From assembly GCA_012064385.1 (NCBI GenBank), contig QRDG01000136.1, positions 489,266-553,265 on the forward strand: 64,000 nt of DNA, written 5' to 3'. The position numbers were made by a program, and so were the translations under genes. Numbering within the stretch: the first letter of the stretch is position 1; each line of letters begins with the position of its first letter. The notes under the pieces were generated by a model, which was not told the origin of the DNA, searched no databases, and saw only the letters and a program-made list of their open reading frames with translations. Below are positions 1-10,962 of the stretch, piece by piece. Source of the stretch: Puccinellia tenuiflora. Taxonomy: Eukaryota > Streptophyta > Magnoliopsida > Poales > Poaceae.

Positions 1-1742
1 CAGGTGAAAAGGGGGGAAATAACCTTGCTTGACACAGGATAGAACTAACTTCCTTACTACTTCCTCATGAGCTAAAAATAGAGACACAAAAAGGAATATT
101 TTGAAAGTTTAAAGGTAGCACATAAAAATTTACTTGGAGTGGCAAGGAAATACCACATGTAGGTAGGTATGCTGGACACAAATGGCAAAGATATTTGGCT
201 CAGGGATTTGGATGCATGAGAAGTATCCCCTCTCAGTACAGCATTTTTAGGCTTAGCAAGATATCAAGCAAACACATAACACCAACCTGGTTCAATGAAT
301 GACTACAGATATACATTAAGCATAATCATTAGACTTCACACCGTCTATCTTGTTAGCCAAACCATCTCTTTGCAAAAATAGTATCTAGACTTTGAGAGCT
401 ACCAAGCAGGACAAGCGCCATAATTTTAAGCTTTACGGTAGTTCTTTACTAATCCATTCTTAAGCAAATGATCCATAAGTTTAAGCATTAATCTAATTCA
501 TATCTCTAAACAATTGACAAGTATCAAATATTCAAGACAATGATCTATAAGATTATGCAAGCACTTCTTTTCACACATCCTACATGATAATTTCCTTTCA
601 ACCAAACACCAATCAACATATTTGAAACAACTAAAAGGTGAAAACACAAGAGAGTACTTCCTAAGTCCTAACTACAAAAGCTAATAGCTTTGAACAAGAG
701 ATACATGAAAAACAAGAGCTAGCAGCAAGAATTATAAAAAGCTAAACACTCAACACATATAAGTCAAGAACAATAGTGTTTTATGAAAAAGCGGAGCGTG
801 TCTCTCTCCCAAACAAGTATGCAAGGATCCACTTTATTGCAAAGAGCAGAGAACAAAACATGAACAAAATGAAAGTAAAAACAAACTAACGCTCCAAGAA
901 TAACACTTAATGTGTAAAGGAATAAAAATAGAGTACCATGAGTAAAACTGATGATCGTTGATGAAGAAGGGGATGCCTTGGGCATCCCCAAGCTTAGATG
1001 CTTGTGACTTCTTGAATATTGCAGAGGAGGGTCCATGGGGAGCCTCCCCAAGCTTGAGCTTTTATCCCTTCTTGATCTTCATTCATCACCTCACTCTTGA
1101 ATACTTGAAAACTTTCTTCACTCAAAACTTATAGCAAACTTCATTAGAGGGGTTAGTCCACAAAAACAATATATTCCTTCAGTTCCAAAGCAAATATCAT
1201 GAACTTATTTTTAAACATTAGCTACTGCCACCAAGTTCCAAGTAAAGCTCTTGACCTCAAAAGAATTTCACTTTGTCTGTAAAAGAAGCAATGCAAAACT
1301 AAGACATAATCTGTCAAAAATAGAACAGACTGTAAAGATGAATTTTTTCGGGGTACTTCTGGACCTCAAATTAGAAAACATAAAACTACAGAAAGGTAGA
1401 CAAACCCTGATGCTTGCTGTCAAAAGTTTGCAGCCACAGATGACGTTCTTTGATTTTTGAAATTTCGAACAGTGAATAACAGAAATCTGTTTCTGGACAA
1501 CACACTCACAAATTAGTCTTCCTCTCCTTAGAGGCTATTCTTGGTATAGAAAACCAAAACAAAAAGATACAAGGGATTTGTTACAGAGGTAACATCACCC
1601 AAAAAAAGAACAAACCAAAAATAAGTAGTAGGTAAAATAAATTGGGTTGTCTCCCATAAGCGCTTTTTCTTTAAAGCCTTTTAGCTAGGCAAAAGGGCAA
1701 ATTCAAGTTTTATCAATTTTAAAACCATCCCATCTTTACGAA
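1..1742 (-). mobile_element. 3' internal region of a non-autonomous LTR retrotransposon (minus strand)
   Basis: This stretch holds no gene. It looks like the noncoding tract between the ORF and the 3' LTR of a Triticeae LTR retrotransposon read on the minus strand. It has paired GGGGATGCC/GGCATCCCC blocks near 970-990, a second CCCCAAGCTTGAGC block near 1047-1060, and a characteristic TTGGGTTGTCTCCCATAAGC block near 1643-1662. Its right end joins the ORF fragment at 3345-4052 if the solo LTR at 1743-3339 is ignored, so both belong to one element. The reading frame that crosses the solo LTR ends in TAA at 1681-1683. The element runs off the left edge, and its 3' LTR is not in view. Confidence 0.6.
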
Positions 1743-3339
1743 TGATGACGTGAAACCACACGTTCGTTGGGAGACCCCAAGAGGAAGGTATGATGTAGTG
1801 CAGCAGCAGTTTTCCCTCAGTAAGAAACCAAGGTTATCAATCCAGGAGGAATTAGAAAGTGCTCAGAAAGTTGTCAGCTGCAAGTGCGGCGCAACACCAG
1901 TGCTGACGTGGAACCTGCACACAACACAATCAAACTACTTTGCCCCAACGAAACAGGAAGGTTGTCAATCTCCCCGGCTTGCTGAAAAACAAAGGATTAA
2001 ACGTATGGTGTGGAAAATGAATGTAAATGCAAAACGTGGACAACGAGCAAATGATGAAGGAATGTGGTGTAAACGGTGCTTGTTTCAGTGTAAAAGAATG
2101 GACCGGGGTCCATAGTTCACTAGAGGTGTCTCTCCATAAAAGATAACTAACATGCTGGGTGAACAAATTACAGCTGGGCAATTGACAAATAGGGAACGCA
2201 TGACAATGCAAATATATGACAAGATGATTCCTATGAGATTTAATTGGGCATTACAACAAGATACATAGACCGTTATCCAACAGCATCTATGACTAATAAT
2301 CCACCGCCAGGTTAACATCCGTGTCCCCCGTTGGTATTAAGTTGCAAGCAACAGATAATTGCATTAAGCAAAGTGTGTAATGTAAATAATACAAATGACC
2401 TTGGACATAGCATTGTTGTTTTATCCCTAGTGGCAACAACACATCCACAATCTTAGATGTTTCTGTCACTCACCCAGATTACCGGAGGCATGAACCCAGT
2501 ATCGAGCATAAGTACTCCCTCTTGGAGTTAAAAGCATCTACTTGCCCAAAGCATCTACTAATAACGGAGAGCATGCAAGATCATAAACAACATATAAAGA
2601 TAGATTGATAATCAACTTGACCATAGTATCAATATTCATCGGATCCCAGCAAACACAACATGTAGCATTACAATAAGATGATCTTGATCATGTAGGGCAG
2701 CTCACAAGATCTAAACATGATAGCACAAAGGGGAGAGACTACCATCTAGCTACTGCTATGGACCCGTAGTCCAAAGATGAACTACTCACGCATCACTCCG
2801 GAGGCAGGCATGGTGGTGTAGAGCCCTCCGGTGATGATCTCCCCTTCGGCAGGGTGCCGGGAAGAGCTTCAGGAACCCTCCCGAGTAGGGTTTGGCGACG
2901 ACGGCGGCTCTGGAACTTTTCGTGGAATATGACTCGGGTACTTAGGGTTTTCAGGGCAGGAGGATTATATAGGCGAAGGGGCGGCGTCGGAGGGCACCCG
3001 AGGGGGCCACACCACCCCTCGGCGCGGCTAGAGGTGGGGCCGCGCCGAGCCCTGGTGAGGGCGCCCTCTGGCACCTCTCCGGCTCTCCTTCGGTCTCCGT
3101 GATTGTCTCGGTGAAATATTTACGCCCATTGATTTTCGTCAAATTCCGAGAATATTTCCTTAAGTACTTTTCTGAAACGGAAAAACAGCAAAAAACAGGA
3201 ACTGGCACTATGGCATCTTCTTAATAGGTTAGTGCCAGAAAATGTATAAAAATGATATAAAGTGTATGCAAAACATATAGCAACAGGCATAATAACAACA
3301 TGGAACATAAAAAATTATAGATACATTTGCAACGTATCA
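1743..3339 (-). mobile_element. Solo LTR, about 1.6 kb, with near-perfect 5-bp target duplication
   Basis: On the minus strand the LTR begins TGATACGTTGCAAATG and ends CACGTCATCA, giving the usual TG...CA ends. It is flanked by ACGAA at 1738-1742 and GCGAA at 3340-3344, a 5-bp target duplication with one mismatch. No internal retrotransposon sequence of its own is attached, so it is a solo LTR left by LTR-LTR recombination. It is clearly homologous to the LTRs at 4170-5086, 50595-52203 and about 62470-64000. It sits inside the ORF of the element whose 5' LTR is 4170-5086 and interrupts that ORF. Family name not assigned. Confidence 0.8.
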
Positions 3340-3344
3340 GCGAA

Positions 3345-4052
3345 CCACATTACCCTTTTTACTACCTTCAGTAGACTTCTCACATAAAAAATCAACCTCA
3401 GTTATGTAGGGTTGAGAGCCATCCTTATTGTCCTTTGCGGGCTTGCTCTCTTCATCAAAAAGATTTTCAGATGAGATCCAAGCAAAATTATCTATCAAAG
3501 CATCAGCTATCCCTAAAAGTTTGAAGGGAATAGAAACATTGAAACCTTCTTTCTTTTTAGTATTAGAAGTGTGTTTTCTCAAATTTGCATCCCTAACATC
3601 TAAGGAATAATGAACATTAGGATAAACTCCAAGACAACCATAACGAACAAATATTTTACGAGCTTCTACGACAATATCATCAAATTCATGGATAAGAATA
3701 TCTAGCATATAATATTTTTCTTCCCCTCTCTCCATGATATCAAGTTTAAGAAACATTTGCTGCAATATTGGGTTAAGATTAACAAACCTATGCTCAAGCC
3801 GATTCACCATGAGCTGCAATAATTATGGGTGAGCTCAACTATATATAGATCTTTCTCATGAGCAAAAAGTTTGTTAGCAAAAGTGAGGAACTCTTCAATA
3901 TTATTTCTACCACTAATGTCCTCACTTCCAACCTTAACCTTCTTCATACCAAACTCAAGAGGAAACATATCTACTAAGCAAAACAAAAAGATACTACTTG
4001 CTGGAATTTTTATTTTTTTGTGTTTTTGAGTTTTAGAGCAAACGAAAAGCAA
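3345..4052 (-). pseudogene. ORF of a non-autonomous LTR retrotransposon, frameshifted and split by a solo LTR
   Basis: Two minus-strand open frames (4052-3804 and 3819 leftward) form one protein-like reading, with a frame change near 3810-3820 between ELTHNYCSSW and LMVNRLEHRF. The reading continues to GNVVR at the solo-LTR junction. It resumes on the far side as KDGMVLKLIKLEF and stops at 1681-1683, so the LTR landed inside the ORF. The sequence resembles a recurrent ORF carried by Triticeae tRNA-Asp-primed elements. I see no zinc knuckle, protease or polymerase motif, so a Gag identity is only a guess. It lies directly downstream of the primer-binding site at 4140-4157, as an element's first ORF should. 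It is not functional as it stands. Confidence 0.6.
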
Positions 4053-4139
4053 AATGAGACTAACAAAAATATAATAAGCAAGACAATAACAAAGTAAAGT
4101 GAAAGGATGTGTGAAACTCCCCTAGCTGAAGTTTCCAAG

Positions 4140-4157
4140 TCCCCGGCAACGGCGATA
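4140..4157 (-). other. Primer-binding site complementary to tRNA-Asp
   Basis: The plus strand reads TCCCCGGCAACGGCG then ATA. The first 15 bases match the 3' end of plant tRNA-Asp (TCCCCGGCAACGGCGCCA), and only the terminal CCA has decayed. It lies 12 bp inside the LTR end at 4170, on the side expected for a minus-strand element. This identifies 4170-5086 as the 5' LTR. Confidence 0.8.
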
Positions 4158-4169
4158 GAAAAGAGAGCT

Positions 4170-5086
4170 TGATGGCGTGGATCACATATTCGCTGGGGAA
4201 CCCCAAGAGGAAGGTATGATGCAGCGTAGCAGCAGGTTTCCCTTGATTACAAAACCAAGGTTATCGAATCCAGTAGGACTTGGAGAAGGCTTAGCAAGGT
4301 GTCAACGGCGCCATTTACAATAATTGACGTGGACCTGCACACAATCACATACAAATTACTTTGCCCCAACGAAACCGAGAGGTTGCCAATCTCTCCGGCT
4401 TGCTGAACACAAAGAATTAAATATGCAAGTGTAAAATATGATGAGAGTAAAATATGACCAGCGACAAATGAGTACGGAAAGCTATTAAAACGGTTGTAAA
4501 CAGTGTAGGGAAATAGGACCGGGGTCCACAGATAACTAGTGGTATCTCTCCAGAGGATATGCATTATGGGTAAACAAATTACAGCAAGACAATTGACAAA
4601 ATTGTGGGCGCATAACAATGCTATCATAAAACAATACAGTTCACCGCATTACGTCAAAATACATAGACCGTTATCCAACTGCATCTATGACTAATAATCC
4701 ATCCCCGAGATCGCTATCCAGCATGTCTCCCAGAAGTATTAAGTTGCAAGCAACAGATCATTACAATAAGCATTGTGCATAATGCAACCAATGTAAATAA
4801 CACAAAGAAATAACACCACTGTTTTCTCCCTAGTGGCACAGCACATTCATTGGCATGAGCGTTTCTGTCAGTCGCACTCTGTGCAAGAAGGCATGAACCC
4901 ACTATCTAGCATAAATACTCTCTCATACAACACTAGCATAAACAGGAACTGGCACTGAGCATCTTGTCAATAGGTTAGTTACATAAATTATTCCAAAATG
5001 ATATAAAAACATTATAAAAACATGTGGCACTGATATATAATCAAGCATGGAACATCAAAAATTCTAGATACGTCGGAGACGTATCA
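4170..5086 (-). mobile_element. 5' LTR of the minus-strand retrotransposon, with a ~650-bp internal deletion
   Basis: On the minus strand it begins TGATACGTCTCCGACG and ends CACGCCATCA, next to the tRNA-Asp primer site. It aligns with the 1743-3339 solo LTR along both flanks but is only 917 bp long. The block equivalent to about 2520-3194 in the solo LTR is reduced to about 20 bp here (4921-4941). The deletion removes the GC-rich section near the transcription-start side of the LTR. The target duplication on its right would begin CCCTT at 5087; its partner lies outside the window. Confidence 0.75.
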
Positions 5087-5106
5087 CCCTTACCTGGCGC
5101 ACCAGA

Positions 5107-5797
5107 TGTCGCGTGTCGAAACACGGACACCGGATAGTTCGGTGTGCTCCCCTGTCGAATGTTTGGAGGTGGGCGCGGGGAGTTCTCTCACGAACGACGG
5201 ATGTATCTATTGCGTACGACTAAAAACACATAAGGGTTTACCCAGGTTCAGGCCATCCGGAGATGAAGCCCTACGTCCTGCATGTCTGATCTGGTATTGA
5301 TTCGGTGGTGGTGGCTGAATACAAATGGATGAATATCCCTCTCTTTCACACGGTTGGCTCTCCTCCCCGGGGACTACCTCTCTTCCTTCTCCTCTTATGC
5401 CTTCTTTTATACTGGTGAAGTTTTCTCCAGCTCCGACGCCTGCATGGGTGACACCTCGTAGAGGCGTCACCACCTCAGGGGACGAGTGTCACCGCTAGGA
5501 GGCAACCAGATGCCAGATCATCTTCGTAATTTCCACGCGTTTTGCCTCACCTCTGAGCCTAGCTGGCGGGACGTCTTGTCCAACCCTGCCAAGCCGACCA
5601 GCCTACCGGCTGGCCGGCACGCTGCAGGAGGCTCGCACCAAGTGTCACCTCAAAGCCTGCTCTCTCTTCCCAGGCGGAGCCCCCGGGCAAGCCGTCTTCC
5701 TTTTACTTTCCCGTGTAGCTCCCGGGAGTCTTGATATCTCTTGCAGCGGCCCACACTTTCATCGATTGTGACACCCCCGGTGGGCGGGGTGTCGACA
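5107..5797. mobile_element. Probable LTR of a different retrotransposon
   Basis: The 691-bp stretch starts TGTCGCGTGTCGAAACAC and ends GGGGTGTCGACA, so it has TG...CA ends that form an inverted TGTCG/CGACA pair. It contains the GGGTTTACCCAGGTTCAGGC block common in cereal LTRs. The adjoining CCTTACCTGGCGCACCAGA at 5088-5106 looks like a primer-binding or LTR junction. No matching target duplication was found, so the boundaries are tentative. It carries no ORF of note. Confidence 0.5.
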
Positions 5798-5884
5798 CGC
5801 ACAAACAATGATGATATTGTTGAGGGACTTTTTCCCCAATAAGGACTAGGACAATAGCAAACCGGGTTTGCAACGCACCAAAAC

Positions 5885-6475
5885 CTTTCTCAATATTGTT
5901 TCAGCAAGCATCTTGACAAGAAAAAAATTGAGCTTGTGTTTTCACCTTGTGGATTGGAGATACTCTTCACAAATATTGACCATGAAGAATAAATATCGTC
6001 AGCTAGATAGTAGCCCATGCCAGATGCATGTCCATTGACAGTGAAGTTGCAAACTAGCACATCACCACTTGCAAGCCTAGCAAATAGATGGGAGTTTTGC
6101 AAAACATTGATATCATCGAGAGAGCCTAGAAGATAAAAAACAATGACAAAACCACAAGCTTCGACAATGCATAGAAAATACCTCGTCGCATCGAATAACA
6201 CCTACAAAACAGATGAGTGGGATAGGGGCAAACTTTAGCAAAATAATCCCTCATGAGCATTTCATGTCCTAGAGCTTGGTTTCGAGGAATATAAAGAAGA
6301 CCCTCTTGGGATCCCATTCACTTTCTCTTCTTCATCTCCACCATTTCCTTCACCACATGCATGATAAAAAAATCCTCTCCACCTCATCATCGTCGATCAA
6401 GTCATCCAAATCGGAATCGTCAGATGAGGAGTCCTCAAAAAAGAATTCCACAGTCGACATGCTCATTATAGAATT
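5885..6475 (-). pseudogene. PIF/Harbinger transposase fragment
   Basis: Minus-strand frames contain two blocks typical of plant Harbinger (HARBI1-like DDE_4) transposases. The N-terminal block at 6126-6317 includes EMLMRDYFAKVCPYPTHLF and a CxxMRR-like continuation. The catalytic-core block at 5890-6201 includes GSLDDINVLQNSHLFARLAS and VNGHASGMGYYLADDIYSSW. An acidic serine-rich leader (DSSSDDSDLDD) lies near 6400-6440. The frame changes between blocks and the catalytic core is incomplete, so this is a dead remnant. The C-terminal part, to the left, is missing. Confidence 0.75.
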
Positions 6476-6900
6476 TGTCTACAGAGATTTACAATTTATC
6501 ACCTATCGATTAGCACGGGAAAAAAATAAACATATGGACGTAAATTTAACTATGGTAGGGACGATGTGGACGTGTTTGTGTTGCTTTCTGGGACAGGGAA
6601 AAGGTGGAGGAAGTGGGAAGGCGCAAATGCTCAAAAACGGATGATGGTGGCCAGCCTGAGCACATCACGGCCTCGAGCGGAGCTCCACGTTCCGTGGGCG
6701 TCTCAAAAAAGTTCAGGGCGGAAGGAGAATAGCCGGAAATGACGATGTGAGCGGCATGGCTCAGCGACGCGACGAAGTGGGGGACGGCTCGAATCAAAGA
6801 TTGGACGTGGCAGCAACGGAGTATAGGGAGATTTATCGTTTCCTTGTAAAAAAACAAGGGACTCTGGTTGTGCCTCGTGGTGATCATAGATTCAACACTG
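6476..6900. other. Intergenic, nothing recognised
   Basis: No feature was recognised. A 113-residue minus-strand open frame covers 6546-6887, but it has no recognisable motif and unremarkable composition. Confidence 0.4.
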
Positions 6901-6904
6901 CATT

Positions 6905-8213
6905 TTTTAGCAACTCTCGGGCTTGAAGATTAATTTTAACAAAAGTGAACTCTTCTGTTTTGGACAAGCTAAAATAGTTGAAGAGGAATATAGGCAATCA
7001 TTTGGATGTGAGATTGGCTCCCTTCCATTTAAGTATCTTGGAATACCAATTCATTTCCGAAAATTAAAAATGGTGAATTGAAACCGGTGAAAGACCGCTT
7101 TGAGGAAAAATTAAGTAGTTGGATAGGTAAGCTCCTATCTTATGGAGAGAGGCTCATTATTATAAACTCGGTATTTTTAAGTCTACCGATGTTTATGCTA
7201 TTTTTTCTTGAAGTACCAATAGGGGTTCACAAAAGAATGGATGTCTACAAGTCTCGGTTCTTTTGGCAAAGTGACGGTTCGCAAAAGAATGCTATCTAAG
7301 TGGAACATCATTTGTCACCCAAAAGATCAAGGAGGATTGGGAATCGAGGTACTAGAATTAACAAAACAAAAGTTTACTCAGCAATTGGTTATTTAAACTT
7401 TTAAATGAGGATGGAGTATGGCAGGAATTACTATACAATAAATATCTTCATTCTAAAACTTTGGCACAAGCCACGATCCAGCCCTTTGACTCTCCGTTTT
7501 GGAAAGGTTTGATGCGCGTCAAAGATGAGTTTTTTTTGTAGAGGCTTCTTTCAAATCGGCATTGGAACAAATACGCGTTTTTTGGAGGATACTTGGCTGG
7601 GGGACAAGCCCGTATCACAACAATATCCAACTCTTTATAATATAGTTCAACAAAAACAAGTTTCGGTGGATGATATTTATCGCATGCTCCCTTGAATATT
7701 ACTTTCCGTAGGACTCTAACCAGAGACAAATGGGAACAATGGCTGCATTTATTAAACATAATTATACATGTTAATTTATCACATGAGCAAGATGTTTTTG
7801 TGTGGAAATTAACAACTACAGGAATGTATTTGGACCTTTTAAATGGACACACAAGATTCCTACGAAAGTATATATGGCGTATGAAGGTGCCATTGAAGAT
7901 AAATTTTTTCATGTCGTTTTTGCAAAGTAAGGTGCTTCTCACAAATGACAACTTAGCAAAACGAAATTGGAATGGGAATAAAACTTGTTGTTTTTGTGAC
8001 AAAGAGGAATCTATCCAACATCTATTCTTTGATTGCCCATTCGCTAGAATAGTTTGGCGAATTGTACACGTGTCTTTTAATTTGATGCCCCCCATAAATG
8101 TAGCTAATCTGTTTGGGAATTGGCTGAAAGGGATTGCAAAGAAAGATCTAATACCTATTCGGGTGGGGATGTGTGCTGTACTTTGGGCAATATGGAATGT
8201 GCGGAATCTATAG
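6905..8213 (+). pseudogene. LINE reverse-transcriptase fragment (thumb region plus zf-RVT)
   Basis: Conceptual plus-strand translation across several frames gives the C-terminal half of a plant non-LTR retrotransposon ORF2. It starts near 6925 with KINFNKSELFCFG and PFKYLGIPIHF. It continues at 7078-7299 with KPVKDRFEEKLSSWIGKLLS, GERLIIINSVFLSLPMF and KSRFFWQ. Around 7310-7700 come KWNIICHPKDQGGLGIE and FWKGLMRVKDEFF. The open frame 7692-8213 encodes the zinc-binding zf-RVT domain, with WRMKVPLKINFFMSF followed by CCFCDKEESIQHLFFDCPFA. The catalytic YADD part is absent, and frameshifts and stops separate the blocks, so it is a truncated inactive copy. The large antisense open frame at 7448-8284 is its shadow. 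Confidence 0.85.
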
Positions 8214-8578
8214 TATCTAAATGGGAACAACCCACTAAAGGTATTTCTCTTAACATGCAAGGCATCCACCTCATCAAGTATCATTGAGCAATCCTAACCC
8301 TCCACGTCACACCAAATCTGCCACCTCAAAAAAAATCACATCATCATTTTATTATATATTTCTCTAGCAACATATTTCCTTTTTTTGGTTACATCTTCTC
8401 TGCATGAAGTCCATGCACGCATGCAACCCACCTCCAAAATCAATTGCCTTAACAATGTGACTCCTCAGTTCCTACGGATGGTCCCTTTCAATTCAAGCCA
8501 CCTCTTACTATTTCTCTGATTCATGTATAAATATGGCATCAAAAGAAGAGACTGATGGAGAGGAACGGGAGGTGGAGA
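8214..8578. other. AT-rich spacer
   Basis: No coding or structural feature was recognised between the LINE fragment and the hAT-type MITE. Confidence 0.4.
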
Positions 8579-8765
8579 CATGGACGGAGCCAGCAGGGGG
8601 CAAGCAGGGGCCATGTCCACCCCCATGCTGATTTTTTTTGTGAATACACCTTTGTATTATGTGGATTTGACGGCAAAATTTTACTAAAATTTAAGCCTAT
8701 GGCCCCCTTCAAGTTTTATAATCTTCACTTGGCCCCTTGGTGATAAATTCCTAGCTCCGTCCCTG
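8579..8765. mobile_element. hAT-type MITE with 8-bp target-site duplication
   Basis: The 187-bp element has terminal inverted repeats CATGGACGGAGCCAG on the left and, reversed, CAGGGACGGAGCTAG on the right. It is flanked by perfect copies of GGTGGAGA at 8571-8578 and 8766-8773. An 8-bp duplication and CAGGG-type ends indicate the hAT superfamily. It has no coding capacity. Confidence 0.85.
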
Positions 8766-9015
8766 GGTGGAGAGCTAGAAGAGAGGATCGCGCCATATAT
8801 GCTAACCCGCGTCCTCTTTGGCCTCAGTGCCGCTGTTCTCAACACACACGCCACCACACCGGCAGTGTGGTGACATGCCTCTACCTGATGAATCCAACTG
8901 CCACGCCGAGCTGCTGCAAGGGCGAGCATGCAGAGCGGGCCAGTAGCTGACATGATTCGTTCTTGCGCATAACAGCCGTAAGATTTGGCATGGTCTAGGA
9001 GTACACAGAATCTTC

Positions 9016-9864
9016 TGTTACAAGCGATAGCAAAACAACGACGAAATTAAGCAAGATCAAACCAACGGGGACACGAGATTTTAACGTGGAAAACCCTTCC
9101 AACAAGGAAGAGAAAAAACCACGGGCGCCAGCCAGCAATACTTCACTATTTCGAGGTGAGGTTACAAACACACCGGAATTTACAATGTGTGGCTTATCTT
9201 CGGCGGCGGCTTACAAGATGTATTTATAGTGGTCCTGACCTAATCTAGGTCGGTAACAATCCGCGTCACTAACACTCTGCTCGTCTGAAGTTGGCGGCCT
9301 TATCTGTCTAACCGGATTTGGATCACCATAAAATAACACTCCACCTTGAGCCAAATTCCATCTTGTAGCATCAACAATCCTTCACCCTGAAAACACATCA
9401 AAGAAAAAACACTTTCGGCGCCAACTAGCCTCTTGGGCTAAACAAATATACCAACTAAGCTCGAGCAAAGCTCAAACTTAGCAACAGGAACTAGGTTTGT
9501 CATCATATCAGCAGGATTATCATGAGTACTGATCTTGCATACCTTCAGCTTACCTTGTGCAACAACATCATGCACATAATGGTATTTGACATCACTGTGC
9601 TTTGTTCTCTCATGGAACATCTGATCCTTAGTAAGGTAAATGGCACTTTGACTATCACAGAACAGGTTAATACAAGTATCATCTCCACAAAGCTCAGCAA
9701 ACAGACCTTTCAACCAAACAGATTCTTTGCATGCTTCAGCAATAGCCATGTACTCAGCCTCAGTAGTAGATTCGGACAACTTCAGACTCCGCGTCGCTAA
9801 CGCTCTGCTCGTCTGAAGTTGGCGGCCTTATCTGTCTAACGGATTTGGATCACCAAAAATAACA
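9016..9864 (-). mobile_element. Internally deleted Ty1/Copia retrotransposon with TCTTC target duplication
   Basis: The left LTR (9016-9338, TGTTACAAGC...AATAACA) is the 3' LTR of a minus-strand element. The right LTR survives only as its terminal ~80 bp (about 9785-9864), which repeats the block ending in GGATTTGGATCACC. Perfect TCTTC copies flank it at 9011-9015 and 9865-9869. Between the LTRs only the C-terminal end of the polyprotein remains. One deletion therefore removed everything from inside the 5' LTR to the RNase H domain. The element cannot move by itself. Confidence 0.85.
9438..9779 (-). pseudogene. Copia polyprotein C-terminus (RNase H remnant)
   Basis: The 113-residue minus-strand reading shows the hallmarks of the Copia RNase H and C-terminal tail. 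STTEAEYMAIAEACKESVWL carries the conserved TEAEY motif. It is followed by LFCDSQSAIYLTKDQMFHER with the D-S-Q-S-A motif, then KHSDVKYHYVHDVVAQGKL and STHDNPADMMTNLVPVAKF. Gag, protease, integrase and reverse transcriptase are all missing. It is a fragment within the deleted element 9016-9864 and is not expected to be expressed as a working enzyme. Confidence 0.9.
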
Positions 9865-9935
9865 TCTTCCTCACGCATGTTGAACTCTAATCGCAGGAGC
9901 CTGCACCTACACTCTTCCTCACGCATGTTGAACTC
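9865..9935. repeat. Short direct duplication, 23 bp, 48-bp period
   Basis: The 23-bp block starting TCTTCCTCACGCATGTTG occurs at 9865-9887 and again at 9913-9935. The first copy is cut by the Copia insertion target duplication. The following stretch, to about 10960, has no recognised gene. Confidence 0.7.
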
Positions 9936-10962
9936 CATGATGATGGTGCCACTATTGCAGGTGCCCAGTCTTTTCACGTCCTTTGTGTTTGTTACTGTAG
10001 ATCCAGATATATTACGTAAGCCTACAAAACAACAGTTTCTTTCCGTTTATTCAAGACCCCCTTGCACAACTTTAATTTGTTACTTTTCGCATGCCAATTT
10101 TTTATACTCAATGTATATCTCCATCTATTCGGCCATTACCTTTTACCTGCTTATGCAGGGAATAAAACACTAATGCTTCTATGCTGACACATAAACCTTA
10201 GGGTGTTCGTGTGCGTGAATTGAGTATTCTGTATTTGATCCCAGGGAGAATCAATTATTGGTATAGCCCCATTCAGTTGCTTTTTGCATGATTTACAAAT
10301 TTATTGAGATTAAAATAACTTTGTTATTTACATCAGCTTAGGGGAGAAAAGACGAATACACATGCAGTGTAAGTGACATCTTTCTACCACTTCGGGAGCT
10401 GAGAGTTTTTTTCCTTGAATGCTAAAAAAGAGAACAGTTTACACATGGACATTGCAACTTTATTTTTATACAAGTTTTATAGTGGTTGGGGATTTTACGA
10501 ACCGTCGAATCATGTAAATCGAACGGTGGGAAAATAGGAAGTAGTAGAAAGTACTAGAAAAAATACTGGAAAATACTAAAAAGTACTGATTTATTATTTA
10601 TTTATTTTATAAAAAAGGGTATATATATATATGTCATTTCACATACAGATTTCTCTCTCATCTCACCCTCGACCAGCTCCTTATCTCTCGCTTCACTCTC
10701 CACAAAGACGACGTGCAGGTTGTGCCCTGTGCCGCCGTGCGGCTGCTCATCGAGTCCATCCTGCATCTGAGACCAATCATGTAACCCAGGACAGGCCTTC
10801 ATGAGTATGGTCCCGGAGCTTCTTTTAATTTGCGGGCATGCTTACATAAACTAAAGTATCATCTATGTAGGCAAGAGAAAATTAGATGGGGCATATATTT
10901 TAATTGAAGTGAGTCTAACAGAAATCAGATCCCTAGATTTTGGTGTATATATCTTCTTATGC
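9936..10962. other. Intergenic, nothing recognised
   Basis: AT-rich sequence with a short TA-repeat at about 10621-10632. A 98-residue plus-strand frame (9877-10173) has no recognisable motif, and I do not call it a gene. Confidence 0.4.

Noticed and set aside
764..1051. Minus-strand open frame of 95 codons
   Set aside because: It falls in the noncoding 3' internal tract of the retrotransposon and is hydrophobic low-information sequence without a family match.
7448..8284. Minus-strand open frame of 278 codons
   Set aside because: It lies antisense to the LINE RT/zf-RVT fragment, whose plus-strand product has clear family motifs. The minus-strand product has none.
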